Of a stretch of 64,000 bases of DNA, positions 53,629 to 62,589 are shown one piece after another. The stretch comes from Lachnospiraceae bacterium (GTDB lineage Bacteria > Bacillota > Clostridia > Lachnospirales > Lachnospiraceae): positions 1 to 64,000 of the forward strand of contig JAEEGQ010000143.1 of NCBI GenBank assembly GCA_016280395.1, written 5' to 3'. Made by a program: the position numbers and the translations under genes. Under the pieces are notes generated by a model. The model was given only the letters and a program-made list of their open reading frames with translations, was not told the origin of the DNA and searched no databases. Positions within the stretch are counted from its first letter, which is position 1; each line of letters begins with the position of its first letter.

Positions 53629-54501
53629 ATGGTACCGGAAACAAGGCCTATACAACTTGATGATAAAGAAACGATAGACAGGATAAGAAAGCAGTACGGG
53701 CATTCCACATCATCTCACTGTTTTCCGAGTCTGTACATATGGAAAGATGATATGCGGCTTTCTGTCTATATCGAAAAAGATTTCTTTGCTGTTAAGAACA
53801 ACCTCGAGAGAGATAATGAATGGTTTTTCCCTTGTGGTGATCCGGGGAGGATCGAATGGTTTTTGAACGAGGTTGACAATACCGGCCTTTCTTTAAGATA
53901 TTTGCGCGGAGAAGACGCCGCATTGCTGGAAAAGATATGTCCCGGCAGGTATTCTGTTTTTTCAAGTCCCGGGGATAACGAATATCTGTATGATACAAGA
54001 GAACAGATAGGCCTTAGCGGAAAAAAACTGAGGACTGTCCGCAACCATATCAACCGGGTACAAAAGGATCATGAATTGCGTTATGAGGCGATTACAGACA
54101 GTAATATGGATGCCGTAATGCATGTAAGTGATCTCTGGGTCAGGAAAAGTACGGAAATGAGCAGCCTCGAAGATGTCACCGCATCATGTTTGCTGTTAAA
54201 GGAACGCAAAGCACTTGAGGTTATGGGAGTCCTTGTTTATGTGGATGATTCGCCCTATGCGATAGTCGCCGGTTATCCGATAAGTGACAGCTGTTTCGAT
54301 ATGGCTATGGCAAAACAGATCGATACATTACCCGGTCTTACTTCTTATGCCAAGTATGCCATGTATAACACTCTTCCCGAGCGATATGAAACAGTCAATG
54401 CCGAAGAAGACCTTGACATTCCGGGACTCCGGGCCCTGAAACAGCAGATGGGGCCGGTCGGGGTGATCGAGATGTTCAAAGCGTTTGTCAGGGGAGAATA
54501 A
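53629..54501 (+). CDS. DUF2156 (LPG synthase C-terminal type) aminoacyl-transferase-like protein
   Basis: A 290-residue cytosolic protein of the duplicated GNAT fold seen in the C-terminal half of lysylphosphatidylglycerol synthases (MprF). Motifs: DNEYLYDTREQIGLSGKK, RNHINRVQKDH, a middle strand with SPYAIVAGYPI, and NAEEDLDIPGLRALK. Stand-alone members are common but not defined, and they could pass an aminoacyl group from tRNA or another donor. GGGGGAG precedes the ATG at 53629. Being next to the ATP-grasp gene suggests both put amino acids on the polymer. That is inference. Confidence 0.8.
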   Translation: MVPETRPIQLDDKETIDRIRKQYGHSTSSHCFPSLYIWKDDMRLSVYIEKDFFAVKNNLERDNEWFFPCGDPGRIEWFLNEVDNTGLSLRYLRGEDAALLEKICPGRYSVFSSPGDNEYLYDTREQIGLSGKKLRTVRNHINRVQKDHELRYEAITDSNMDAVMHVSDLWVRKSTEMSSLEDVTASCLLLKERKALEVMGVLVYVDDSPYAIVAGYPISDSCFDMAMAKQIDTLPGLTSYAKYAMYNTLPERYETVNAEEDLDIPGLRALKQQMGPVGVIEMFKAFVRGE

Positions 54502-54591
54502 ATTCAAGGGTCATCTTTGCCGTAACGACTGCATTTCCAAAGACGGCAGACAGGATACGTTTGATGAGAAAAAAGCAGCAGAGGAGTCAGT

Positions 54592-55326
54592 ATGCAGGGT
54601 TTGATACTTGCCGCGGGCATGGGAACAAGGCTTAAAACGCTTACGCAGTCTGTCCCGAAGGTGATGATAAAAGTCAATAACAAACCCCTCATAATGCAGT
54701 CTCTTGAAAGACTGTACGAGCAGGGTGTTACGGAAACGGTCATAGTTGTCGGTTACAAAAAAGAATGTATCATTGACGGACTCGGATCGTTCTATAAGGA
54801 CATGAAGCTCACCTATGTCGAGAACAGTGTCTATGAAACAACGAACAATGTATACAGCCTTTATTGCGCGGCGCCGTATTTAAATGAGGATTTCCTGCTT
54901 GTAGAGGGAGACCTTCTGTATTCACGGGAACTGCTTGACAAGGCTGTAGCCCGAAAGAATGGCTGCAATATCGTTGTGAGCAGGTATAACCCGGAGACCA
55001 TGAACGGCACAGTGATCAGGGCAAAAGGTGACAAAGCCGTGGAACTTGTCGTAAAGAAACGGCAGCCTGCGGATTTTGATTACTCGGATGTCTGGAAAAC
55101 GGTGAACATTTACTATTTCAGCAAAGAATTCGCACAGAAGTATTTTGAGCTTCTGTCCTGGTATATAAAAAACGGCAGCCTTAACAATTACTACGAATTT
55201 GTCCTCGGAGCGCTGCTTTATTACGGTGAGGATGATATCAGGATCATTCCGGTTGACGAAAAAGAATGGTTCGAGATAGACGACGAAAAAGATCTGGAGA
55301 TCGCAAGGCAAAGCGGAGGCTTTTGA
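54592..55326 (+). CDS. LicC-like nucleotidyltransferase (CDP-alcohol former)
   Basis: A 244-residue nucleotidyltransferase. Its signature is LILAAGMGTRLKTLTQSVPK (4-23), with Lys23 typical of CTP:phosphocholine cytidylyltransferase (LicC) and related enzymes. ETTNNVYSLYCA and LVEGDLLY follow the family pattern, and ALLYYGEDDIRIIP and EWFEIDDEKDLEIA close it. It probably makes CDP-choline or another CDP-linked alcohol, sugar or phosphonate. The stop codon shares one base with the start of the TagF-like gene (TGATG), so the product is likely the donor for that enzyme. Confidence 0.85.
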   Translation: MQGLILAAGMGTRLKTLTQSVPKVMIKVNNKPLIMQSLERLYEQGVTETVIVVGYKKECIIDGLGSFYKDMKLTYVENSVYETTNNVYSLYCAAPYLNEDFLLVEGDLLYSRELLDKAVARKNGCNIVVSRYNPETMNGTVIRAKGDKAVELVVKKRQPADFDYSDVWKTVNIYYFSKEFAQKYFELLSWYIKNGSLNNYYEFVLGALLYYGEDDIRIIPVDEKEWFEIDDEKDLEIARQSGGF

Positions 55327-57350
55327 TGATACTGAACATTGTCATTCCGGTCACAGCCGGTGCTGACGAAAAAGAAGCGCAGGAATGCGGAAAAATTGCA
55401 GAAAGCATCTGGAATGACCGCTTTAGCGTCAATGTGCAGGTCAAAAGCGCGGAAAGTGTACCGGCGGTATTTAATGCCGCATTGGACGGCATAAAAAGCG
55501 GCTATGTCCTGTTTCTTATGCCCGGGACACGCATAAATCCCGTTGCGGCGGGCGCGAAAGAGACAGCGGATGCATTTGCCGCATCCTCGGAGCTCCTTTT
55601 GTTCGGCTATAAAAAGATAACCTGGAATGTGCCGCAAGTCAGGGAAAGCTTTGAAGGAACAATAAAGACAGGGGAACTGCTGAAAGATTTTCACGGGGCG
55701 CTTGCGGATGAGTACTATACGGGCCTGCAGAACAAGATCTTTTCGGTTGATGTGATACAACGGGAAAATTTAAGATTTAACGACAGTATAGCGGAGTATT
55801 ATGATCTTGATTTTATACTTAGGTTTCTTGCCGTGTGCGATGAAGTGTTATCCTTTTCAAAGCAGCTGGTCACCTGCTATGCGGTACCTGACGGGAACCT
55901 GGCTTTTGAACAGCGCTTTTATGATAAGACAAAGGTTTTTGAAAGCTTTGAAGAAGCTCTTCGAAAACAGTGCGGTAACGGGATTGCAAAATGCATAATG
56001 GACGAAGAATGTCTCGATTATGCCGTTTACGAAGCAGGAAGGATCTTGGAGGCACCGGAAGGTAAACGGAAAGAGATTGAAAAGACGCTGTATGACAGCT
56101 TTGTCGCAGGTCTTCCCGCAAAAAAAAGATTCGTTTATTTCCTGAAGAGCAGCAAGGAAAGGCTTTCAGCCCGTTTTCGAAGGAAAAACGGAGATGACGA
56201 AGTACTTCGGAAAGAGGCAAAGAAGCGGCGCGAGACAGAGAAGGAAGCCGCTCTGGGAGCGCGCTTGCAGAGAAAAAGAAGGTTCCGCAGGAGTGTATAT
56301 AAGCTCTTCTCAAAGAGAAAGAGGATATTGCTCTGGTGTGAGAGTATTACAATGAAGAGCCATATCCTGGATTATTACTGCTGCATAAAGGATATGGACG
56401 GCGTTGATATATATATTTACTATCCGGGCAATTGGGACAATACGGTACTTCCGGGGCTTAAAGCCGTAAGATCTGAACGGAAAGCCCGCTATACACCGTG
56501 GGATCTTGTTGTATGCGCGGATGCCGTTCCGCCGTTTTCCTTTACCAAAGAGGACACCCGGATTTTGTACATTAACCACGGGCTTCATATGATAAGCTAT
56601 GACGGCGGGGAAACCCTTTATGCATACGCAGAGTCCCGGGGCAGGTTTACCGCAATGCTTGAGCCGAACAAAAGCTATGCCGCGATCATGGAAAATGCCC
56701 TTAAAGATGTAAGGGTAGTGCATACCGGGTATAAGAACGCTGAAAATATATTGAAGGCGAAAGATAACGCAAAACAGGCAAGAGAGCGTCTTGGGATACC
56801 GGAACATGCCGTTGTTGTTGCAGTCTTTGGAACCTGGGGGAAGGACAGCCTGTTCCATCGCGTCGGAGAAGCGCTGGTCGCCCGTGCAAAAGAGCTTATG
56901 AGCGGAAAGTATGCATTTATACTTTCTATTCACCCGAAGGAGTACACGGTTTATGACGAGACCGTCGAGCCTTTGGGTAAATACGTGGATTCTCTTGCAA
57001 AGGACGGCTTTATCATCAGGGATCCGAAGGAACCGAGCGTTGACTACATGATCGCTGCGGATGTCGTGATATGTGATTATTCCTCTCTCTGTGAAGAAGC
57101 TATGCTTGCGGGGAAGCCCGTTATAATGAGCGATTTTCCGGATACAAGGGTGTGGAAGGACTCCATTATCCGGAAATATAAAGAAAAAGGCCCTGTGTTT
57201 AGCAGAGACAGTTCTCTCGAAGAGCTGCTCGAACAGGCCGTGAACGATAAGAAAATGACGGAATATGCGTCAGAACTTACAAAAGACCTTCTTCCACCCG
57301 AAGGAGGTTATGCGTATGCTGTAAGAAAGATAACCGAAGAATTGCTATAG
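55326..57350 (+). CDS. TagF/TagB-like CDP-glycerol glycerophosphotransferase family protein
   Basis: A 674-residue membrane-associated enzyme. Residues 1-220 look like a worn GT2 domain (LNIVIPVTA, LFLMPGTR) lacking a clear DxD. Residues 265-350 are very basic (KKRF, RFRRK, KEAKKRRE, RKRRFRR) and may lie on the membrane. The C-terminal half is the teichoic-acid glycerophosphotransferase GT-B fold: LYINHGLHMISY, VAVFGTWGKDSLF, ILSIHPKEY, ADVVICDYSSLCEEAMLAGK. The family moves glycerol phosphate or a similar unit from a CDP donor to the growing polymer. The coupled LicC-like gene would supply the donor. Start at 55326 (TGATG). Confidence 0.83.
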   Translation: MILNIVIPVTAGADEKEAQECGKIAESIWNDRFSVNVQVKSAESVPAVFNAALDGIKSGYVLFLMPGTRINPVAAGAKETADAFAASSELLLFGYKKITWNVPQVRESFEGTIKTGELLKDFHGALADEYYTGLQNKIFSVDVIQRENLRFNDSIAEYYDLDFILRFLAVCDEVLSFSKQLVTCYAVPDGNLAFEQRFYDKTKVFESFEEALRKQCGNGIAKCIMDEECLDYAVYEAGRILEAPEGKRKEIEKTLYDSFVAGLPAKKRFVYFLKSSKERLSARFRRKNGDDEVLRKEAKKRRETEKEAALGARLQRKRRFRRSVYKLFSKRKRILLWCESITMKSHILDYYCCIKDMDGVDIYIYYPGNWDNTVLPGLKAVRSERKARYTPWDLVVCADAVPPFSFTKEDTRILYINHGLHMISYDGGETLYAYAESRGRFTAMLEPNKSYAAIMENALKDVRVVHTGYKNAENILKAKDNAKQARERLGIPEHAVVVAVFGTWGKDSLFHRVGEALVARAKELMSGKYAFILSIHPKEYTVYDETVEPLGKYVDSLAKDGFIIRDPKEPSVDYMIAADVVICDYSSLCEEAMLAGKPVIMSDFPDTRVWKDSIIRKYKEKGPVFSRDSSLEELLEQAVNDKKMTEYASELTKDLLPPEGGYAYAVRKITEELL

Positions 57351-57362
57351 AAAGGGACAGAT

Positions 57363-57989
57363 ATGGCCGGCGGATTCAGGATCGAGGTGCTTGAAAAAGA
57401 TTTTCCCTATGAGGATATAACGGAGTTGCTCCATGAAAGCTACAGGGAGCACGCCGAAGCAGGCAGGAATTATCTCGCCGCACGACAGACGGTTGAGGAT
57501 ACAAAACGAAGGCTCGAGGGGCACATCTGTGCTGTGGCTTACGACGGGAACGGGAAACTGGTAGGGACCATCTCCGGAAAGAAGGTCGTTAAGGCCCCGG
57601 GAGAAAAGAAGAAGTGGTATGAGGACGACAAATATATATACATCGCCCAGATGGCAGTCCATCCCGATTACAGGAATACGCTTCTTCTGTCTCTCATGTC
57701 TTTGAAGTTTGCATCCATCGACTGGATAAAGGAATGCGGTTCATGGGTGAGCGACACATCCACGAAAGCAAAAGAGCTTACGGATGCCTATGTTAAGATG
57801 GGATTTCAGATAGTGGATCTGGTTTCGTGGCAGACCACGAATTATTATTCGTATGTCTTCAGAAAACCCAACAAGGGACGCGTTTTCAGCGACAGGTATG
57901 TTAAATTCAGATTTGCCTTGAGCAGCATCCGGTGCAGGCTGTTATACAGGGAAGACGGAAAACCCAGATGGAAAGGGTCACGCAAATGA
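57363..57989 (+). CDS. GNAT-family N-acetyltransferase
   Basis: A 208-residue acetyltransferase. The acetyl-CoA fold shows in VAYDGNGKLVGTISGK, IAQMAVHPDYRNTLLLSLM (the usual R/Q-x-x-G-x-G/A loop is degenerate here, RNTLLL) and YVKMGFQIV. The C-terminal 40 residues are basic (SDRYVKFRF and GKPRWKGSRK) and may bring it to the membrane or polymer. An amino group on the repeat unit is a plausible target. GAAAGGGA precedes the ATG. It overlaps the ABC transporter start (ATGA). Confidence 0.78.
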   Translation: MAGGFRIEVLEKDFPYEDITELLHESYREHAEAGRNYLAARQTVEDTKRRLEGHICAVAYDGNGKLVGTISGKKVVKAPGEKKKWYEDDKYIYIAQMAVHPDYRNTLLLSLMSLKFASIDWIKECGSWVSDTSTKAKELTDAYVKMGFQIVDLVSWQTTNYYSYVFRKPNKGRVFSDRYVKFRFALSSIRCRLLYREDGKPRWKGSRK

Positions 57990-59737
57990 AAAAACCTTTA
58001 TTAAGAGGAAAGCTGCATTTATTTGCCGAGATATTCAAGACGATGAAGTGGGCCGTTAATGTGCTGAAAAAGCACAGGATGGCTCTGGCTCTGTATATCC
58101 TTCTGCTCATAGGCGGTACCGCGTACTGCTTTTATATAACAACAAGAGTGGGAAATGTCGTTGATCTGGCTCTTGCGGACAACTTCGGCCAGCTTGCAAG
58201 GTCGGGCGGGCTGCTGCTTGCCCTGTATACGTCCTACATCATATTAACCATAATATGCAACAGGATAGCGGCATTTAACTATAATGCCATGTATAATGAT
58301 CTTGAGCTCAAGGTCTATCGAAAGATAATGGATTCTTCGTGGGAAGAGCTTACCGAATATCATTCGGGCGATCTTATCACAAGACTTTCAACAGACATAA
58401 AAGTTGTGGCCGGCAATACAGGAGGCCTTGTCCCGTCTATCATAGAAAAGCTGACAGTCATCGGTCTTGGCGGTATATATATCATCATACTGGATTATTC
58501 CATGCTGCTCATAGCGGCTTTTGTTGCTGTGATCGTGGTTGTCTCCACACGCATTTTCATGGGGAAGGTGCTCTCGTCGCAAAACAGGCTTAAGGAGATC
58601 GAATCCGAGATCAATTCTTACAACAAAGAGACCTTTAACAATATACAGGCAGTAAAGGCCTTCGGTCTCGGAAATTATTTTTACGGAAAAATGGAAAAGA
58701 TCGAGAATGTCAGAAAGAAGAACGATATTCTCGCCAATACCTATTCACTCGGCTCCTGGGCAATTTCTTACATGGCAGGGATCCTTGGCGGTTCGGCCGT
58801 CATTGCATGGATGTTCTACCGTGTTCACACCGGCGCGATTTCCTTTGGAAGCCTGTCTGTCATGACTTTTCTTGTATTACAGGCGGGTAATGCCGCAAAA
58901 GCTCTTCTGGGGCTGATCCCCACCGTTATGGAGTATGTGGCATCTGCGGAAAGAGTGAAGAAACTGCTCAGCCTTAATGATGAAAAGAATGATGTTGATG
59001 AAGATGAGTTCAGGCATTTTGAAGCTGTAGGGAGAGAAGACGGCGTATCCATCGATATCAGCGATATGTCTTTCTCCTACAAAAACGGATATAATGTGTT
59101 CAATGATGTCAACCTCAGCGTAAAACCCGGCGAGATCGCGGCACTGGTAGGGCCTTCTGGCGGCGGAAAGACAACAATGCTCCGTATCATACTCGGGATA
59201 GTCGCCGCTTCAAAGGGAACGGTTCAGGCTGCGTCAGGTGACCTGATCACTGCCTTCGGAAAACAGACAAGAGGCCTTATCACCTATGTTCCGCAGGGTA
59301 ATTCCATGATGGCGGGAACGATAAGGGAAAATCTCACCATGATAAAGCAGGATGCAACGGACGAAGAGATAGAGGATGTGCTCGAAACGGCCTGCATGCT
59401 TGATTTCATCAGGCAATTGCCGGACGGCCTCGACCATAAGCTCGGAGAAAACGGTACAGGCTTTTCGGAGGGGCAGAACCAGCGCCTTTCCATCGCAAGG
59501 GCACTCTTAAAGGACGCTCCGATACTGCTCATGGATGAAGCAACATCGGCTCTTGATGTGACAACTGAGAGAAAGATACTTGGAAACATAATGAAAAAGA
59601 ATCCGAAAAAGACGGTATTGCTCACGACGCACAGACCTTCCGTGCTGACTATGTGCGACAGGATATACAGGATAGCGGACAAGACCGTGACGGTGCTCAA
59701 TGAAAGCGAGATCCAGATCCTTATGGATGAATTCTGA
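57986..59737 (+). CDS. ABC exporter with fused membrane and ATPase domains
   Basis: A 583-residue half-transporter that would work as a homodimer. The membrane domain (about 20-325) has six helices. The ATPase domain (about 350-583) has Walker A GPSGGGKTT, Q-loop YVPQGNSMM, signature FSEGQNQRLS (a variant of LSGGQ), Walker B ILLMDEATSALD and the switch His in LTTHRPS. The family includes MsbA and lipid-linked glycan flippases such as PglK/WlaB. Inside this locus it may turn a lipid-linked glycan or an acylated molecule across the membrane. Start at 57986 with GGAAAGG. It overlaps the GNAT stop. Confidence 0.88.
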   Translation: MKKPLLRGKLHLFAEIFKTMKWAVNVLKKHRMALALYILLLIGGTAYCFYITTRVGNVVDLALADNFGQLARSGGLLLALYTSYIILTIICNRIAAFNYNAMYNDLELKVYRKIMDSSWEELTEYHSGDLITRLSTDIKVVAGNTGGLVPSIIEKLTVIGLGGIYIIILDYSMLLIAAFVAVIVVVSTRIFMGKVLSSQNRLKEIESEINSYNKETFNNIQAVKAFGLGNYFYGKMEKIENVRKKNDILANTYSLGSWAISYMAGILGGSAVIAWMFYRVHTGAISFGSLSVMTFLVLQAGNAAKALLGLIPTVMEYVASAERVKKLLSLNDEKNDVDEDEFRHFEAVGREDGVSIDISDMSFSYKNGYNVFNDVNLSVKPGEIAALVGPSGGGKTTMLRIILGIVAASKGTVQAASGDLITAFGKQTRGLITYVPQGNSMMAGTIRENLTMIKQDATDEEIEDVLETACMLDFIRQLPDGLDHKLGENGTGFSEGQNQRLSIARALLKDAPILLMDEATSALDVTTERKILGNIMKKNPKKTVLLTTHRPSVLTMCDRIYRIADKTVTVLNESEIQILMDEF

Positions 59738-59775
59738 TCGTACAAAACAGAGGGACTAAAGGAAAAAAATAAGCA

Positions 59776-60921
59776 ATGAAAACGGGTAAATATACTGTAA
59801 AAAATACGCTGGGAATGTTTGATCTGCTGAAAGGGCTTATAATGCTAACGGTCCTTTTCATCCATACCTATGGTATAGATGAAGCCCTCAGCAGCGCACA
59901 AGGGATATTTGCACAGGCTGCGGTAGGACTTTTCACGGTTTACGGTGAAGTATCCATGCCTGCGATGTTTATCATCAGCGGTTACGGTTTCAGAAAAACC
60001 GATATCGGGACATGCCTGAAAAAGCAGTTCAAGGCTCTGATGATCCCCTACTGCATTTCGGGAGCCATAGCCGTAGTGCTGCATACCGTTTTCTATTACC
60101 TGCTTTACGGCGGCGCCAGAACTTCGCTGAAATTGAGCTTTTCCCTGCTCATTGGGCTTATTCTCGGGGTAACCGAGGATACGACAATTAACGGATTCAC
60201 TATCTACTGCTGCGGTCCCATATGGTTCCTGTTTGGCCTGTTCATGGCAAGCAGCATCTTTAACCTGCTCCTGCAAAAACTTGAAGGAAAATGGCTTTTT
60301 GCGGCAGTGATCCTGACATCATGTGCCGGATGGGGACTGAGTTTTGCGCCGTTCATTCCATGGTGCGTTTCCCAGGGATTAATTACCGTATTTTTTGTTT
60401 ACCTTGGATATTTCGCAAAGAAGAGCAAAGTGTTTACAAGAGAATACAGGGTTCTTTTTATCACCGGCGTGTCCGTCCTTTGCATTGCCCTTTATTATCT
60501 TATGAACATGTTCTTTGGAACAACGATCATTGCATACAATAAGTACGCGATGGGCCCGCTGTCGATAATAATGTGCGGCGTTACGGGACTTGTCCTCATC
60601 TACCTGTTCCTGCTTTTAAACAGGGTAAAAGGGCCCGTAAGCTCCGTGTTGAGAGTCATAGGAAGATATTCGCTGTACGTTTTATGCATTCACACGGTTG
60701 AGCTTGCGGCTGTTGGACGATACCTGCATTATGACTTTGTGAACAGCTGGAAAGGCAACGTCTGGGTACGGACCCTGATCGTTTTCGGATGCAGGGCCGC
60801 AGTTGTACTGATCGCCACCTTCTGTTTTGTAAAGCTCCACGCATGGCTTGGAAAGGCGATCCCGCAGTTCATCGAAAAAAGGAAGAACGGTAAAGAGTCC
60901 GGCAATGGGGGAATGTCATGA
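59776..60921 (+). CDS. Acyltransferase family 3 membrane protein
   Basis: A 381-residue integral membrane O-acyltransferase with about ten helices. The first helix has LGMFDLLKGLIMLTVLFIHT with the conserved His, and MPAMFIISGYGFRK follows. It differs clearly from the copy at 28,113. The start follows GGAAAAAAATAAGCA, a somewhat long spacing. Its stop overlaps the start of the adenylating enzyme (ATGA), which suggests that the acyl group it transfers is activated by the adjacent adenylation and carrier proteins. Confidence 0.86.
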   Translation: MKTGKYTVKNTLGMFDLLKGLIMLTVLFIHTYGIDEALSSAQGIFAQAAVGLFTVYGEVSMPAMFIISGYGFRKTDIGTCLKKQFKALMIPYCISGAIAVVLHTVFYYLLYGGARTSLKLSFSLLIGLILGVTEDTTINGFTIYCCGPIWFLFGLFMASSIFNLLLQKLEGKWLFAAVILTSCAGWGLSFAPFIPWCVSQGLITVFFVYLGYFAKKSKVFTREYRVLFITGVSVLCIALYYLMNMFFGTTIIAYNKYAMGPLSIIMCGVTGLVLIYLFLLLNRVKGPVSSVLRVIGRYSLYVLCIHTVELAAVGRYLHYDFVNSWKGNVWVRTLIVFGCRAAVVLIATFCFVKLHAWLGKAIPQFIEKRKNGKESGNGGMS

Positions 60922-62327
60922 TCGAATATCTGAAACTGCTTGAAAACTGCGGAGAAAGAAATGTTTTCGTTGAGCTCGATCAGGGAACTCCGGTCTGCCA
61001 TACCTATGCAGAATATCTTAAGGATATGCGCGCCTGCGCGCGGAAACTGGAAGAAAAGCTCGGTAATATAAGGGACAAACATATCGGGATCGTTTCGGAC
61101 AATGATTATGTCTATCTGGTAACCATATTTGCCATCATATTTTCCAGGGGAGTGGCTGTTCCTCTTAACAACAGGGAAACCCCGGAGGTTCTGGCGGAAG
61201 CGGTGAAAAAAGCAGACATTGATGCTCTTGTAGTATCAGGGGATGTCGATACCACAAGCCTTCAGGATGTTATCCTGATCCCTGATGAAGACTTGTCAGG
61301 GGATGGCGAAGAGGAAAGCAGTCTTTTCGATTTTGACGGATCCGAGGCAGACAGGACTGCATTGCTTTTGTTTACCTCAGGAACTACTTCTGTGTCCAAA
61401 TGCGTCGAACTGTCCGTAAAAAGCATTTTTTTCGGTAAAAGGCCCGGCTTTCCGAGGAAGCTTACCGATAAGCTTGGGTTACTCTCTGCGCCGGTCGTGT
61501 ACGGGGCCTTCAGCTTTTATCATATGGGAGGCATAATAGGATGGCTTGACTGTTCGGAAACAGGTTGTACGCTTTGCAAGAGCAGGGATATAAGGTATGT
61601 GCTTTCCGATCTTTCTGCATTTAATGCGGATATTGCCGTTGTAACACCGGCAATACTTAAGCTCTTCCTGAAAAGTCTTGAGCGCGGAAGGGCGGACAGG
61701 CTCGGAAGTGTTAAATACATAATGGCAGCGGGGGCCGTGCTTGAACCGGAGACGACGGCTGCATTTATTTCAAACGGTATAGGCATCGGACAGTTTTACG
61801 GACAGACCGAGACGGGCGGGACTATCACAACGAATTATGATGTGGAGAGTAATCCGAAGTCCGTGGGAAAGCCCGACAGGGATGTGAGGGTAGGCATTGA
61901 ACAGGGCGAGATCTGTGTGAACTTCTGGGGGAATATGAAGGGGTATTACAAGGATCCGGAAGAGACGCGAAAGACTCTTGAAAACGGGACCGTTTTTACA
62001 GGCGATCTCGGATATATCGACGAGAATGGGTATGTTTATATTACCGGAAGAAAGAAGAACCTTATCATCCTTTCCGGCGGTGAAAATGTGTCGCCGGAGG
62101 AGATCGAAGCAAAGATATACGCTGATCCGCTGATACGGGAATGCAGGGTATACGAAAGAAACGACAGAATAGTCGCTGACATCTATGCTCCCGGGTTAAG
62201 TGAGGAGCAGATCAGAGAGTACATCGCAGCATTAAACAAGGAGCTGCCGATCTACAAGCGGATATCCCACGCAGAGAAGACAGAAAGTGAACTGCCAAAG
62301 ACTGCAACCGGTAAGATCAGAAGATAA
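60918..62327 (+). CDS. AMP-dependent acyl ligase / adenylation domain protein, first copy
   Basis: A 469-residue ANL-superfamily enzyme that activates a carboxylic acid as acyl-AMP. Motifs: the ATP loop LLFTSGTTSVSKCVEL (the usual GxPKG is changed to SVSKC, keeping the Lys), YGQTETGG, TGDLGYIDENGYVYITGRKK and the catalytic C-terminal Lys in PKTATGKIRR. The substrate pocket region (PAILKLFLKS...IMAAGAVLEP) does not tell me the acid. It shares much of its C-terminal half with the enzyme at 62,590. A carrier-protein gene lies 13 bases downstream. Confidence 0.88.
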   Translation: MIEYLKLLENCGERNVFVELDQGTPVCHTYAEYLKDMRACARKLEEKLGNIRDKHIGIVSDNDYVYLVTIFAIIFSRGVAVPLNNRETPEVLAEAVKKADIDALVVSGDVDTTSLQDVILIPDEDLSGDGEEESSLFDFDGSEADRTALLLFTSGTTSVSKCVELSVKSIFFGKRPGFPRKLTDKLGLLSAPVVYGAFSFYHMGGIIGWLDCSETGCTLCKSRDIRYVLSDLSAFNADIAVVTPAILKLFLKSLERGRADRLGSVKYIMAAGAVLEPETTAAFISNGIGIGQFYGQTETGGTITTNYDVESNPKSVGKPDRDVRVGIEQGEICVNFWGNMKGYYKDPEETRKTLENGTVFTGDLGYIDENGYVYITGRKKNLIILSGGENVSPEEIEAKIYADPLIRECRVYERNDRIVADIYAPGLSEEQIREYIAALNKELPIYKRISHAEKTESELPKTATGKIRR

Positions 62328-62340
62328 AAGGAGAAACGAT

Positions 62341-62580
62341 ATGGAAAAAATAACTGAAGAAATAAAGTCTGTGATCGAGGACGTAGCAGGAATCCCGGCA
62401 AATGAGATTGAAAATGACAGCTCTTTTATGGATGATCTGGATCTTGCTTCTCTGGAGATAATGGCTATGGTTGCGGAAATTGAAAAGAAATTCTCGATCA
62501 GGCTGGCCGAGAGTGAGATGCTCTCAATAGAGAATATTGCAGAATTGGCAGAGCTTGTTGAAAGTAAAATAAAAAAGTAA
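62341..62580 (+). CDS. Acyl carrier protein
   Basis: A 79-residue acidic carrier protein of four-helix type. The attachment Ser37 for phosphopantetheine lies in DDLDLASLEIMAM, so the usual Asp before Ser is Ala here. The rest (KITEEIKSVIEDVAG, IENIAELAELVESKI) is typical. AAAGGAG lies before the ATG. It sits between two adenylating enzymes, which should load it with an acyl group. It is probably a specialised, pathway-bound carrier and not the fatty-acid ACP. Confidence 0.9.
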   Translation: MEKITEEIKSVIEDVAGIPANEIENDSSFMDDLDLASLEIMAMVAEIEKKFSIRLAESEMLSIENIAELAELVESKIKK

Positions 62581-62589
62581 TGCGGGTAA

